A DNA stretch of 61,972 nt from SB15 sp964639245 (GCA_964639245.1 CAZXCU010000023.1:1-61972), one strand, 5' to 3'; positions 1-8,154 are shown, numbered from the stretch's first letter. The notes: a model not told the origin generated them from the sequence alone. Numbers and translations are program-made.

Positions 1-81
1 CGCTTCGTTCACTGTATGGCTTTTTTACTTTGAAAGTCCATAACACGCTCTAGCCGCACATATTCCCGCAGAGACAAGCGC

Positions 82-903
82 TTGAAAAGTCCCAAACCAC
101 TGTCATTAGAAAATCGAGACCTCGATATTCTGCACGCCATCCACATCTATCGGTTTTTAACGACCCAACAAATCGCATTGCTCTTTTTCAGTTCAATAAA
201 ACGCGCCTACGCCCGCCTGCACAAGCTGTATCATCACCGCCTGATAGACCGCCGTTTTTTAGGTGTACATTTCACTCAAATGAATACCCCAATGGTGTAT
301 GTGTTAGACAAAACGGGTGCGGAGTTATTACGAACCGAGCGCGGATTAGACATCCACTGGCATAGAAGAATCAAGTCTAAACCCTTGACCATGCTCTTTT
401 TGCATCACACGCTGGAAACCAATGATGTGCGTATCGCAGTCGAGCAAGCCTGTCAGCAACAGGGGATTGAATTACTCAAATGGCTGAGTGAATACGACCT
501 CAAAACCGACTATGACCGCGTAACGACGGCGGATGAAGTTTCCAGAGCCGTCATTCCTGATGGCTATTGTGCGCTCAAAACCAAGCAGGGAATTACTCAT
601 TTATTCTGGGAAATTGACCGGGGAACGGAGAGCAGTCGTGTCTTCAAACGCAAAATTCAAGCCTATCTCGCTTACGCTAAGAGCGACCTTGCCCTCAAGC
701 GGTTTGGCATTCAGCAATTTCGTGTGTTGACTGTTACTAAAACCGCCCAGCGTGCCGAGAATTTACGCGCCGCTACCGAGAGAGTACAGGGGAAAAGTCG
801 CTTTTGGTTTGCGACCCTCTCAGACATAACACCTGAAAAAGTCTTGACTTATCCCATCTGGTCGGTAGCCAGTAGGGAAAAACCCACCACATTGTTGTAT
901 TAA
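82..903 (+). CDS. Replication-relaxation family protein (winged helix)
   Basis: A 273-aa protein. Residues about 10-75 form a winged helix-turn-helix (LTTQQIALLF, then LHKLYHHRLIDRR). The remainder carries the conserved blocks of the replication-relaxation family (Replic_Relax), including a YVLDKTG wing and a C-terminal WEIDRGTESSR segment. Known members are encoded on plasmids and integrative elements and are implicated in replication or DNA relaxation; the mechanism is not settled. The start is a TTG at 82, because an in-frame TGA at 31-33 closes the frame upstream and no ATG lies between. Its presence marks the left part of the window as mobile-element DNA. Confidence 0.75.
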   Translation: MKSPKPLSLENRDLDILHAIHIYRFLTTQQIALLFFSSIKRAYARLHKLYHHRLIDRRFLGVHFTQMNTPMVYVLDKTGAELLRTERGLDIHWHRRIKSKPLTMLFLHHTLETNDVRIAVEQACQQQGIELLKWLSEYDLKTDYDRVTTADEVSRAVIPDGYCALKTKQGITHLFWEIDRGTESSRVFKRKIQAYLAYAKSDLALKRFGIQQFRVLTVTKTAQRAENLRAATERVQGKSRFWFATLSDITPEKVLTYPIWSVASREKPTTLLY

Positions 904-916
904 ACTAGCTGCTCCA

Positions 917-964
917 TAAAAAGAGGGTTGCTTAAGGGAGCAAATGTACCCAATCAAGCAACCC
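917..964 (-). terminator. Intrinsic terminator, minus strand
   Basis: GGGTTGCTT (925-933) and AAGCAACCC (956-964) form a perfect 9-bp stem. Read on the minus strand it is followed by TCTTTTT, so it most likely ends the minus-strand transcript that starts near 1,380 and carries the 52-aa ORF. On the plus strand a weaker AACTTTTG follows, so it may also serve the replication-relaxation gene. Confidence 0.6.
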
Positions 965-1000
965 AACTTTTGTGTATCACCTCAAATTCGGGTTATTGTC

Positions 1001-1089
1001 CCTTGCTCAGATAACGCGCCGAAGGCTTCAACACCGAGCAAGGATGTTCAAGCCACAGGTGATTCTTGACGGAAGCACCTGTTTGAAGC
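1001..1089 (-). ncRNA. Candidate pseudoknotted RNA segment
   Basis: Three perfect helices can be drawn: CCTTGCTC (1001-1008) with GAGCAAGG (1036-1043), GCTTCAA (1025-1031) with TTGAAGC (1083-1089), and ACAGGTG (1055-1061) with CACCTGT (1076-1082). The first two cross, giving an H-type pseudoknot with an extra hairpin stacked against it. A further stem pairs 1131-1140 with 1176-1185. The segment lies between the 52-aa ORF and the minus-strand terminator, so it would be the 3' part of that transcript. I do not recognise a known RNA family. The strand is inferred from the terminator. Confidence 0.35.
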
Positions 1090-1188
1090 ATAGCTAAATA
1101 TCATTGTAGCAGTCATGAAAGGATGCGTGGGGTTGGGGCGGAGATGAATAGCTGTCTTATTGTCAGAGATTGACGCGCCCCAATCGGT

Positions 1189-1347
1189 CTACGAGTCCGA
1201 CTCGCTCACAACGAGGAAAATGCTCCTCTGTTTGTCCTTATAGCGGTAGCCTACCCAAAACGTTGCTGGGATAGGAAAACCAGCTATCTTGAAAGAACTG
1301 CGAATCATTTGTATAATCAGACTTGGTTCATACGGGGGTTGTTTCAT
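1189..1347 (-). CDS. Small basic protein, 52 aa, unrecognised
   Basis: A short ORF beginning MKQPPYEPSL and ending VVSESDS. Its ATG at 1347 is preceded by a near-perfect Shine-Dalgarno (AAGGAGG, five bases before the start), which is the main reason to believe it. The translation resembles a folded domain (FWVGYRYKDKQRSIFLVV looks like two beta strands) rather than random sequence. A 16-codon ORF (MNRQSSTLGD...) with its own purine-rich site lies just upstream and could be a leader peptide. No family recognised. The only other gene-like context is the downstream structured segment and terminator. Confidence 0.5.
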   Translation of the reverse strand: MKQPPYEPSLIIQMIRSSFKIAGFPIPATFWVGYRYKDKQRSIFLVVSESDS

Positions 1348-1365
1348 GCAACCTCCTTTTTGTTG

Positions 1366-2063
1366 ACGAGTCTGTAGTTGTTAATGACCACGCTGAGGCT
1401 CGTCTCCCAACGTGGAAGACTGCCTATTCATCTCGCAACCTCTCTCTCTAGCTTACTTGATTTTGCCGCCTGTCTCGTGTTTCACTCACCCATTTCTCAT
1501 CTAAGAATGCTGAACAGGCAAAAAAAAATTCGCCGATGAAAAAGACGGTGCTTAAGCCACTCAAGGGCGTGAAAATCGGTTGAGTAGGGGAGGGATGCGG
1601 CTTACCTTGATTGCGCGACCAACCTCCGTTTTTACGACCTTACGCCGTGTAGAAGGCTCGTCACCAACCCCGTCACTTACCCCGTCAGTTCATGTGACGT
1701 AGTGCCGCGTGGCAGTTTTCGTTTTCGGCGGCATCGAGCCTTGAAAACGAAGTGGGGGGGTCAAGCGCCTGCACTGGGGTACTTTTTGCGGCTCTCCTTC
1801 CACGCTATGCGGGAATGAGCCACCCAAAAACCACCCCGATTGTCGCTTGATGGTGTCGGGTCTCGGCACTGCGTTTGACCCCCGACTACCCATCCCTTGA
1901 CCCGCACAGCCACTCACCAGATTTTTAGAGGAAGGTGGCTGGCATGTCATTTTTGCCCCTCGCATTCGCGGTGACAAAACCCGGTCTGGGTAGTCGGGGC
2001 TACGCCTTGACGATGACAGCCTGCGCGTGCGAGTGCAGTTAGTTTATAGCGACGCACCCGCGT
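1366..2063. other. Intergenic region without a convincing gene
   Basis: About 700 bases without a supported gene. A second small crossing-helix motif is visible: GACGAG near 1365 with CTCGTC near 1399, and CCACG near 1388 with CGTGG near 1411. There is also GCCTGT/ACAGGC around 1469-1520 followed by nine A. The GC-rich part from 1,690 to 1,977 has an open minus-strand frame, but its Pro/Arg/Lys-rich low-complexity translation and lack of a ribosome site argue against coding. This could be an origin or oriT region of the element, but nothing in it proves that. Confidence 0.3.
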
Positions 2064-2096
2064 TTGCATGTAATAATTAAAAAGGAGCATACGTGT

Positions 2097-2318
2097 ATGC
2101 CAAAATTACTTTCTCCTGTACAAAAAAGTCTGTATACCGAGTTAGTCAAAACTGCCGAAACCTATACCCTATGGGCAACCGTTGAAGGAGCAAAGTTGAA
2201 GCATTTCCGAACGAAATTGCTTGGAACGAGCCTCAAAGCCATGCGCGCAGGACTACCAGAGGAGCAAATCGCCACCGCGTTGCAAATTGGCGAAGCGCAG
2301 GGGCGGTTTGAAAATTAG
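2097..2318 (+). CDS. Small protein sharing a domain with the sigma-like 514-aa protein
   Basis: A 73-aa protein starting at ATG 2097, chosen because AAAAAGGAG lies nine bases upstream; an ATG at 2064 in the same frame lacks a site. The sequence is helical and ends with ATALQIGEAQGRF. The last 65 residues of the protein encoded at 3663-5207 align with it (AAVQIGEGRGLPP at the same place, similar Leu/Ala spacing before it), so the two share a small domain. Function unknown. It is the first gene of a plus-strand cluster of element genes. Confidence 0.6.
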   Translation: MPKLLSPVQKSLYTELVKTAETYTLWATVEGAKLKHFRTKLLGTSLKAMRAGLPEEQIATALQIGEAQGRFEN

Positions 2319-2341
2319 GGGCGAGGAAATGCCAATGGCAG

Positions 2342-3139
2342 GTGAAAGGGTCTATGTGCTACCATCTTTACACACTTAATATGTCGTGGCGAGAAAAATC
2401 CGACCCCACTGATTTTGAATCACTGCCCATTGAAGGCTTGTTTTTTCTGGATAGTGAGGCAGTCTTCAACCAGCTCGGGGCGTATTGGGTCGCCGGATTA
2501 AAATACCCTCTCATAGAATTCCCCTCTGGTCTACAGTGCCAACTCTGGGAAACCTCAGACACCATCAAAGGCGCTATTGTCCATATTTTTGGTGAGATGG
2601 ATTTACCCCTCTACAGCACGCGAGATGAAGCCTTTGAACAAGCCAACGATATTGCTGAACAATGTGGCTACATTGCCAAGCGAAGAGGAGAGGACACGTT
2701 AGAAGTTTGGGGGCATGAGACAGACGAGCATTTTTACCTTCATTACAATAACCCGCAGCGCCGATTAGCCGATATTACCCGACCCCTCAAAGAAAATCGG
2801 GCTGAACTCCGTCCGCCAACCCCACTACTCACTGAAGAACTGAAAGCCACACTGCCCAAACTCTATGCCAATGAAACATTAGGTTTAGACGCGCTGGCAC
2901 AGGTGAAGTTTTTTACCCCGGATGGCAACTGGACGTGGTATGCCAGTGAATTTGATGGGCAAGATACATTTTTTGGTTTGGTGGTTGGACTAGAAACAGA
3001 ATTGGGCTATTTCTCCTTATCTGAATTAGAAAACGTGCGCGGCAGAATGGGCTTGCCTGTTGAGCGTGACCGCCATTTTGCTCCTAAAACCTTGCGTGAA
3101 CTCAAAGCCCTTCACCTCAAGGAGTGGCATGACTCGTGA
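2342..3139 (+). CDS. DUF2958-domain protein
   Basis: 265 aa. The C-terminal 110 residues match the DUF2958 family: TPLLTEELKATLPKLY, VKFFTPDGNWTWY, FFGLVVGLETELGYFSLSEL and GLPVERDRHF are the hallmark blocks. DUF2958 proteins are typical of plasmids and conjugative elements; their function is unknown. The N-terminal 150 residues are not recognised. The start is uncertain between GTG 2342, ATG 2354 and ATG 2381; none has a well-spaced ribosome site. The end overlaps the next gene by 11 bases, implying co-translation. Confidence 0.75.
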   Translation: MKGSMCYHLYTLNMSWREKSDPTDFESLPIEGLFFLDSEAVFNQLGAYWVAGLKYPLIEFPSGLQCQLWETSDTIKGAIVHIFGEMDLPLYSTRDEAFEQANDIAEQCGYIAKRRGEDTLEVWGHETDEHFYLHYNNPQRRLADITRPLKENRAELRPPTPLLTEELKATLPKLYANETLGLDALAQVKFFTPDGNWTWYASEFDGQDTFFGLVVGLETELGYFSLSELENVRGRMGLPVERDRHFAPKTLRELKALHLKEWHDS

Positions 3140-3635
3140 ACATGAACCTGCCAAATTCCAGCGAACCAGTGCTATTTTTGGACTGACCGAACAGGAAGCC
3201 CTGTACTACCGCATCAGTGAGAGGCGGTTTCAACAACTGCTCGCTGATGAAACTACCCAAGTTCATGCGGTACGCCTAGACAGCAACAGTTACGGCGAAT
3301 TTTTGTTTGTGACCCTGAGTAGGGAAGTGAATAGCAAAACCTATGGGCTGACTTTCTACGGCTTGGGCTTTCATGAACCGCGTGAGCAGTGGTATACCCA
3401 GCAGTGGTATTGGTATGAAAACCATCCAATGGATGGGGTTTATCGGCAAATGCTCCCCAAAGAAACCGCCCAGCAATTCATCCAAGAACGGCGTGAGGAC
3501 ATCGCCTCTCACCTGACCGATGACCCGCCCTCAGACCGCGCTGTGTTATTCACGCTACTTGCTGACTTAACGGATGAAGATGGCGCTTTGAATGAACTGG
3601 ATGACCTTGATTTTCTTTGGGGAGGAGAGGAGTAA
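3129..3635 (+). CDS. Conserved element protein, unrecognised
   Basis: 168 aa, rich in Tyr/Trp/Gln in the middle (WYTQQWYWYENHP) with an acidic C-terminus (LDDLDFLWGGEE). The start is ATG 3129, inside the end of the DUF2958 gene, with AAGGAG six bases upstream; longer starts in this frame lack a site. Translational coupling with the DUF2958 gene suggests a shared role in the element. No family recognised. Confidence 0.6.
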   Translation: MTREHEPAKFQRTSAIFGLTEQEALYYRISERRFQQLLADETTQVHAVRLDSNSYGEFLFVTLSREVNSKTYGLTFYGLGFHEPREQWYTQQWYWYENHPMDGVYRQMLPKETAQQFIQERREDIASHLTDDPPSDRAVLFTLLADLTDEDGALNELDDLDFLWGGEE

Positions 3636-3662
3636 AAACAAAAGAACGGCGAATATTTTTTA

Positions 3663-5207
3663 TTGATACAAGGGCAGCGTCCGTACCCCTTGTCAGCATC
3701 CAACGCTATGACCGAAAGACAATCCCACTCAGAACTGCTGCTTTTGCCTGCAACGGTGGGGATGCCCGCTCTCATCGCCACTTTTCTGACGGATTATCCG
3801 ACCTTTGAATTGTGGTTAGAGGGGACACTCGGCAAAGAAGTCTGGCAGCGCATCACCCGTAACCGCCACGCCGTCGATGTTATCTCGTCTGCTGCTTACT
3901 TTGATACCCTAGAAGATATTCACCAAAAAGCCCTGATTTGGCTCTGGCAGCGCTGGCAAGCTGACCCGAATTATTACAATCTGATTCACCGTGCCACCGA
4001 GTTTAGTCAAGCGGCGGGCATCCTGACCAAGACGGCTGTCCTCCGAGCGCGGTGCATGTACGCTAAACGACGCAAGGAAAAACGGGAACAGCAAACCGAC
4101 CTCTTGTACTTAGATGGCAATGAGCGTTTCATCCCATTCCATGATCGCCCGGTTATCCGCGCCGATAAGCGCGCCGATATTGCCCGTGCCATTGAAACGG
4201 TTGTCCAACGAATGCGGGCTGACCTGACTATTCCCCGCACTGGAGTACACGCTAATGGGCAAACCAATAAACAGTTTGACCGAATTCCGATTGAACACAT
4301 CACCCGCACCATTATTGAGGGCTACATGTATCATTACACTGACCGTTACAGTCAGACAGGCACATTCCGTAAATTCTGTGCCGCTAAAGGTGTGAGCAAA
4401 AACCAGATTGCACGCTGGCGACCTCAAATAATCGCGTATCTGCGCGAAGAATTAGCCGCGTATGCGCCCACGCCTCAAGCGACGCATCAGGCGATTGAGT
4501 TAGATGCTCCTGCCCAAAAGCCATTACCACCCTCTGAATCTGTCTTGCAGTACAGCCTATTTTCAGCGGATTTAGTGGACAACCGCACCCGCACCCAAAA
4601 ACAAGCTGATAAACAGCGCCAGCAACCCCAACAAACCGAGATGTTCCACGCGCCTGAAATCGCTCATTTTGGCGTGAATGCCCACCCCTTGCTGCCCTTA
4701 TCCCCACATATGTTATTACCGATGATGCGTGAAGATCCAAGAACCGAGGAAGAAATAGAAGCGGAGATGATGAAGGCTGCCCTTGATTTAACTGCTCCCC
4801 TGTTTACACACATGCCAACCGCAACGAACGATGATAAGGCACACTATTCAGGCGGAGAGGAAACCGCGATTTTTGAAAGGACAGCCCATATAGAACAGAC
4901 CTCTCAAAACCCGAAGTGGCTGGCTTATCTCCAAGTCGTTGAGGCTGCTAAAGAAGTCCTGTTTTGGGGAACGACGGACGGCGTAATTGTTACAGGGGTC
5001 GCTGTTAATCTGGCGCTAAGCGTACTGGCCGCCCATGCGGTTGGCTTAACACACGCTGAAATTAAAGCCGCCGTTCAAATCGGGGAGGGCAGGGGTTTAC
5101 CACCCAAACAACTTACGCATCCTCCGATCCCGAAAGAACAAAGACCGCATTACTGGCAAGCGGTTGAGGCAGAAGCCCAACACTATTGGGTAAAACAGTT
5201 CGGGTAG
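3663..5207 (+). CDS. Sigma-factor-like protein with C-terminal element domain
   Basis: 514 aa from a TTG at 3663, or 499 aa from ATG 3708; neither has a good ribosome site. Residues about 75-150 resemble sigma-70/ECF region 2 (LEDIHQKALIWLWQRW, then a hydrophobic stretch and a basic AKRRKEKREQ). Residues about 210-270 look like a helix-turn-helix (FRKFCAAKGVSKNQIARWRP). This sigma resemblance is my reading of spacing and composition, not a firm match. A polar linker of about 150 residues follows, then a 65-residue C-terminal domain homologous to the 73-aa protein encoded at 2097. It could be a phage/plasmid-type transcription factor or a replication protein. Confidence 0.5.
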   Translation: MIQGQRPYPLSASNAMTERQSHSELLLLPATVGMPALIATFLTDYPTFELWLEGTLGKEVWQRITRNRHAVDVISSAAYFDTLEDIHQKALIWLWQRWQADPNYYNLIHRATEFSQAAGILTKTAVLRARCMYAKRRKEKREQQTDLLYLDGNERFIPFHDRPVIRADKRADIARAIETVVQRMRADLTIPRTGVHANGQTNKQFDRIPIEHITRTIIEGYMYHYTDRYSQTGTFRKFCAAKGVSKNQIARWRPQIIAYLREELAAYAPTPQATHQAIELDAPAQKPLPPSESVLQYSLFSADLVDNRTRTQKQADKQRQQPQQTEMFHAPEIAHFGVNAHPLLPLSPHMLLPMMREDPRTEEEIEAEMMKAALDLTAPLFTHMPTATNDDKAHYSGGEETAIFERTAHIEQTSQNPKWLAYLQVVEAAKEVLFWGTTDGVIVTGVAVNLALSVLAAHAVGLTHAEIKAAVQIGEGRGLPPKQLTHPPIPKEQRPHYWQAVEAEAQHYWVKQFG

Positions 5208-5227
5208 AGTGAGACGAGACAGTATGA

Positions 5228-5233
5228 TATAAT
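5228..5233 (+). promoter_or_regulatory. -10 box of toxin-antitoxin operon, near-leaderless
   Basis: A consensus TATAAT ends nine bases before the ATG at 5243. Transcription would begin only two to four bases before the start codon, and no Shine-Dalgarno is present, so the antitoxin mRNA is probably leaderless. No clear -35 box is visible, which fits an operon autoregulated by its antitoxin. Confidence 0.5.
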
Positions 5234-5242
5234 ACATCTGTT

Positions 5243-5563
5243 ATGTTACCTGAAATCCAAAAAACTATCCAAACGGCTGACCTGTCTACCCAGATTGATA
5301 CCCTAATCGAGTTGGTTGATTTGAAAAATCAACAATTTGTCATTCAAAAGAACAACCAGCGCATTGCCCGCCTTGTGCCTGAGATTTATCTCCAAGTCAT
5401 TGATGATTTAGTGGACAATGACCCTGAGTTGGCCGAGACGATTGCGCTCATGATGGATAAAGTGGCGCATACCGCCATTGAGGAAGGTATCAACGATTGG
5501 AAAGCTGGTCACGTCCGACCTACCCAGCGGCTTTTTGATGAAATACGCACTACAAACCGTTAG
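5243..5563 (+). CDS. Putative antitoxin of RelE/ParE-type pair
   Basis: 106 aa. It precedes and overlaps (26 bases) a clear RelE/ParE-family toxin gene, which is the classic antitoxin position. The segment FVIQKNNQRIARLVP resembles the short beta strand found in Phd/YefM-type antitoxins, though spacing differs, and the C-terminal half is helical and acidic as expected for a toxin-binding region. The start is ATG 5243, nine bases after a TATAAT box. The assignment rests mainly on gene order. Confidence 0.6.
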   Translation: MLPEIQKTIQTADLSTQIDTLIELVDLKNQQFVIQKNNQRIARLVPEIYLQVIDDLVDNDPELAETIALMMDKVAHTAIEEGINDWKAGHVRPTQRLFDEIRTTNR

Positions 5564-5837
5564 GAGTTTTGACAAATCCTTCCAAAAACTTAGCTCGGTT
5601 GCCCAAACACATATTCAAAACTTGGTTTTTCAATTAGAAGACAACCCACGCCTCGGCAAACCCTTAAAAGGCTACCAAAATTTTCTCTGGTCGCTCCACA
5701 CACGAGTTAGCAAAACCGATTATCGGATTGTGTATACCATTGATGAGAAAGCCCAAGCGGTGGTGTTATTTTACGTCGCTAGCCGCGAGAATTTTTACAC
5801 CGAAGTCAAACGCTTGAAATTGAAAATAGGTTTATGA
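5538..5837 (+). CDS. RelE/ParE-family toxin
   Basis: 99 aa from ATG 5538 (MKYALQTVRSFDKSF), within the end of the antitoxin gene; the longer frame from 5478 has an unlikely N-terminus. RelE/ParE hallmarks: an N-terminal strand followed by SFDKSFQKL, a helix ending in LEDNPRLGKPLKGY, LWSLHTRVSKTDYRIVYTI and a C-terminal FYVASRENFY. Family members are ribosome-dependent mRNA nucleases or gyrase poisons; which applies here cannot be told from sequence. The stop overlaps the next ATG (ATGA at 5834-5837). Confidence 0.8.
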   Translation: MKYALQTVRSFDKSFQKLSSVAQTHIQNLVFQLEDNPRLGKPLKGYQNFLWSLHTRVSKTDYRIVYTIDEKAQAVVLFYVASRENFYTEVKRLKLKIGL

Positions 5838-6346
5838 GCAACACCCAGAACCCCGAACGTTTTACCCTCGACACGCTTGCCGAACATGCGAAGGCCATTG
5901 CTTTAGAGCAAGAACATCTACCGACGGTGATTGCTAAGGGGAGAGAAAACGCCGTCGTGGGACAAATCCCCGAATTCCCAAACACCGCCGAAGGTCGTCT
6001 GCAATTCATGTATGTGGCCGGGTATTTGTTTGGCAAACAGGGCATGATCGACACGTTGGAAGAAGTGTTCATCGTCATGGAAGCATGGATGAGTGTGCGT
6101 GCCAAAGACGACGATTTGCAGGTACGTCCCTCCGAAGACCCACAAGCGCTGGAAGTCTTGCTCATTTCCGCTTTTAACCTTGCCACCCAAACAACCGATT
6201 TCCGCATTTTTGAAATTATCTCCGCAGCAGGCAAACGGGTTGAACTGAAACCGCAGTTTGCGCCTGCTGACAAAATCCATGCCCACAATCCCTTGCTGGA
6301 AATGTTCGTGACGGGTTTCGCCGTGGGTAGCGCCGCGCAAACCTAG
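5834..6346 (+). CDS. Hypothetical protein co-transcribed with the TA pair
   Basis: 170 aa, mostly helical, no signal peptide or membrane segment. The ATG overlaps the toxin stop codon, so it is translationally coupled to the toxin-antitoxin operon. It contains the blocks GRLQFMYVAGYLFGKQGM and NPLLEMFVTGFAVG but no family I recognise. It may be a third TA component or simply cargo. Confidence 0.55.
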   Translation: MSNTQNPERFTLDTLAEHAKAIALEQEHLPTVIAKGRENAVVGQIPEFPNTAEGRLQFMYVAGYLFGKQGMIDTLEEVFIVMEAWMSVRAKDDDLQVRPSEDPQALEVLLISAFNLATQTTDFRIFEIISAAGKRVELKPQFAPADKIHAHNPLLEMFVTGFAVGSAAQT

Positions 6347-6395
6347 CCGCGTTTATGCTATCATAAGGGCATTAGCAAATATATTTTCACCCTCC

Positions 6396-7049
6396 GTGAT
6401 TCTACCGCTTGAACCCACCCTCTCACTCCTCAAAAGCGTTATTCATATTGACTTGCTGGACACGCTTAAGACCCTTTGGCAAGTGGGGCAGCGCTTGAAT
6501 CGTTTGCCCGGACTCTACGAAGTCTTGGAATATGATACCCGTTTGGAACTGCTGGACGACCAAGGCAAGGTTGCTAAGTTTTACAAACGCCAAAAAGTCC
6601 GCTTTTTGCAGGACAATATCATCGCCTATCAAGATCAGGCGTGGGGCGATGGCAAGATCTTCGCCGAGTACAACTGTTCCCCCGGCTTTCCGGTTGACCG
6701 TTATCAGGACGGACACCGCTATCGGATTTTAATTTCACTGCGTGAGATGAAACAACGGGGCGATATCGAAGAATTTCATATTGAACGCCGCATAGAGGAT
6801 GGCTTCAAAAAGGACGTGGAATACTTTCAAACCACCATTGATCATGTAACCCGCGATTTGACCATCGCTGTTGTTTTCCCGAAGAACCGTTTGCCAAAAC
6901 GGGTCGTGATGATTGAACATCGCAGGTCTAAAACGACTCTTGTGGGTGGTGAAGCGACCCAAACCTTACCCGATGGACGGCAGCAAGTAAAATGGCATAT
7001 CCCCAAACCCAAACTCTATGAGAGTTACAGCCTACGCTGGGAGTGGTAA
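6396..7049 (+). CDS. Hypothetical protein, probable all-beta fold
   Basis: 217 aa from GTG 6396. After a short helical N-terminus the sequence alternates in strand-like stretches (YEVLEYDTRLELLDDQGK, KVRFLQDNIIAYQDQAWG, YRILISLREMKQRGD, DLTIAVVFPKNRLPKRVVMIEHR) and ends in YSLRWEW, suggesting a beta-sandwich or barrel. It lies just upstream of an XRE repressor gene with a palindromic operator between them. No family recognised. No membrane segment or signal peptide. Confidence 0.5.
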   Translation: MILPLEPTLSLLKSVIHIDLLDTLKTLWQVGQRLNRLPGLYEVLEYDTRLELLDDQGKVAKFYKRQKVRFLQDNIIAYQDQAWGDGKIFAEYNCSPGFPVDRYQDGHRYRILISLREMKQRGDIEEFHIERRIEDGFKKDVEYFQTTIDHVTRDLTIAVVFPKNRLPKRVVMIEHRRSKTTLVGGEATQTLPDGRQQVKWHIPKPKLYESYSLRWEW

Positions 7050-7199
7050 ACGATGCGGATAGTGCCAACTGCTCACTACCCGCCTGATGATTCTTTTCTT
7101 ACGTACCACCACCGCCGCTCATGGCAGCTGCCCTCCTTTCCACACCCACGACAACCCTAACCAGCAGGTTATCTCATATTCATTTGAAAAGGAAATATT

Positions 7200-7219
7200 C
7201 TATAGCATCGATGCTATAG
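7200..7219. promoter_or_regulatory. Perfect 20-bp palindromic operator
   Basis: CTATAGCATCGATGCTATAG is a perfect inverted repeat with no spacer. It lies 76 bases before the XRE start, and a -10-like TATAAA starts at 7223, so a protein bound here would cover the promoter. It is the natural candidate for autoregulation by the adjacent XRE protein. Confidence 0.65.
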
Positions 7220-7295
7220 ACAGTATAAATCCAGATTACCTACAATGGCAATACAGTTATGGGATTTTCATATAGAAATAGGTGGGGAAGCGGTA

Positions 7296-7619
7296 GTGGA
7301 ATTGAAAGTCTTGGGGCAGCGCATTCGCCAAGCCCGCGAACGATTGGGATTGTCTCAGGAAGAACTCGCCGCGTTAGTTGCCAAAGACCAAACCGCCATT
7401 TCTGAATATGAACATGGCAAACGTAAGTTTCCTGTCACCGAATTACCCCTCTTTGCCCAAGCCCTCCAAGTCCCCCTCTTTTACTTCTACGACTCCGATG
7501 AACTTGCCCCCGATGATTTTGACCGAGCGCTGCTGGCAGAATTTCATCAATTGCCTGATACCTCCAAGCAGAGTGCCATTGAAATTATGCGCTTGCTAGT
7601 AACACTGACCACTAAATAA
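7296..7619 (+). CDS. XRE-family transcriptional regulator
   Basis: 107 aa from GTG 7296 (preceded by a G-rich site); a longer frame from ATG 7245 has a non-conserved N-terminus. Residues 1-62 are a canonical Cro/CI helix-turn-helix: LGQRIRQARERLGLSQEELAAL, then DQTAISEYEHGKRKFPV, then a FYFYDSDE linker. The remainder is a short helical dimerisation tail. Probably the element's repressor, acting on the palindrome upstream. Confidence 0.85.
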   Translation: MELKVLGQRIRQARERLGLSQEELAALVAKDQTAISEYEHGKRKFPVTELPLFAQALQVPLFYFYDSDELAPDDFDRALLAEFHQLPDTSKQSAIEIMRLLVTLTTK

Positions 7620-7845
7620 GTGTATTTAGAATATCAATTCAGTACGCACTTGAATGCAACAAAACTTGAATTTGCCAAGGTGCTGTGAGCATCCTCGTGC
7701 GCTTTTTAAAATATTGTAGCAGAGACGAATGCTTACCTAAATCACAAGCTAAACAAATCGTTTTATATCTAGCGTGAATCCTTGCTAAATTATTAATTAA
7801 ATGTATTAGATGATACAAAAAAGTCATAATGTTTCTACAAAAATA

Positions 7846-8154
7846 TTAATCTTCTGTTAATATTAGCGGTGTTATGAGATTCAGATAATACCCTGATATA
7901 TTCATAATTTTGGCGAGTTCGTTTATAAGAACGTAAACCTCTTTTGAGATAGGAATTTGATGATCGTATATTTGTTCACAAAGAATTTCTAGCGCTATCC
8001 ATTCCTCTCCACACCTCATAGCAGTAGATATAAACTCGAAATCTATTTGGGTAATTGGATTAATTAGAACAAGCAACATTTCAAATTTGTCATGGATAAC
8101 TTTACTCTCAGAGTCTTTCTTACGAAAGATGCTATTGAAAATTTTTTGCATCAT
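7846..8154 (-). CDS. MafI-like immunity protein
   Basis: 102 aa, soluble and helical. The central CGEEWIALEILCEQIYD followed by IPISKEVY matches the pattern of MafI-type immunity proteins, which neutralise the C-terminal nuclease of MafB and Rhs toxins. It begins 18 bases after the stop of the EndoU-bearing Rhs tip, the expected position for its cognate immunity gene. The start is one of two tandem ATGs (8154 or 8151). The gene is AT-rich compared with the Rhs core, as is usual for swapped toxin/immunity modules. Confidence 0.7.
   Translation of the reverse strand: MMQKIFNSIFRKKDSESKVIHDKFEMLLVLINPITQIDFEFISTAMRCGEEWIALEILCEQIYDHQIPISKEVYVLINELAKIMNISGYYLNLITPLILTED

Noticed and set aside
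1001..1089. HDV-like self-cleaving ribozyme
   Set aside because: The helix order partly fits, but there is no room for the P3 helix and the junction lengths are wrong.
1334..1361. Plus-strand terminator hairpin with TTTTTG
   Set aside because: The stem coincides with the ribosome site and start of the minus-strand 52-aa ORF, and there is no plus-strand gene before it.
1690..1977. Open minus-strand frame of 95 codons
   Set aside because: Low-complexity Pro/Arg/Lys-rich translation, no ribosome site, in a GC-rich stretch where long frames arise by chance.
5834..6340. Minus-strand frames antisense to the third TA-operon gene
   Set aside because: The plus-strand frame is coupled by ATGA overlap to the toxin gene and has better composition.
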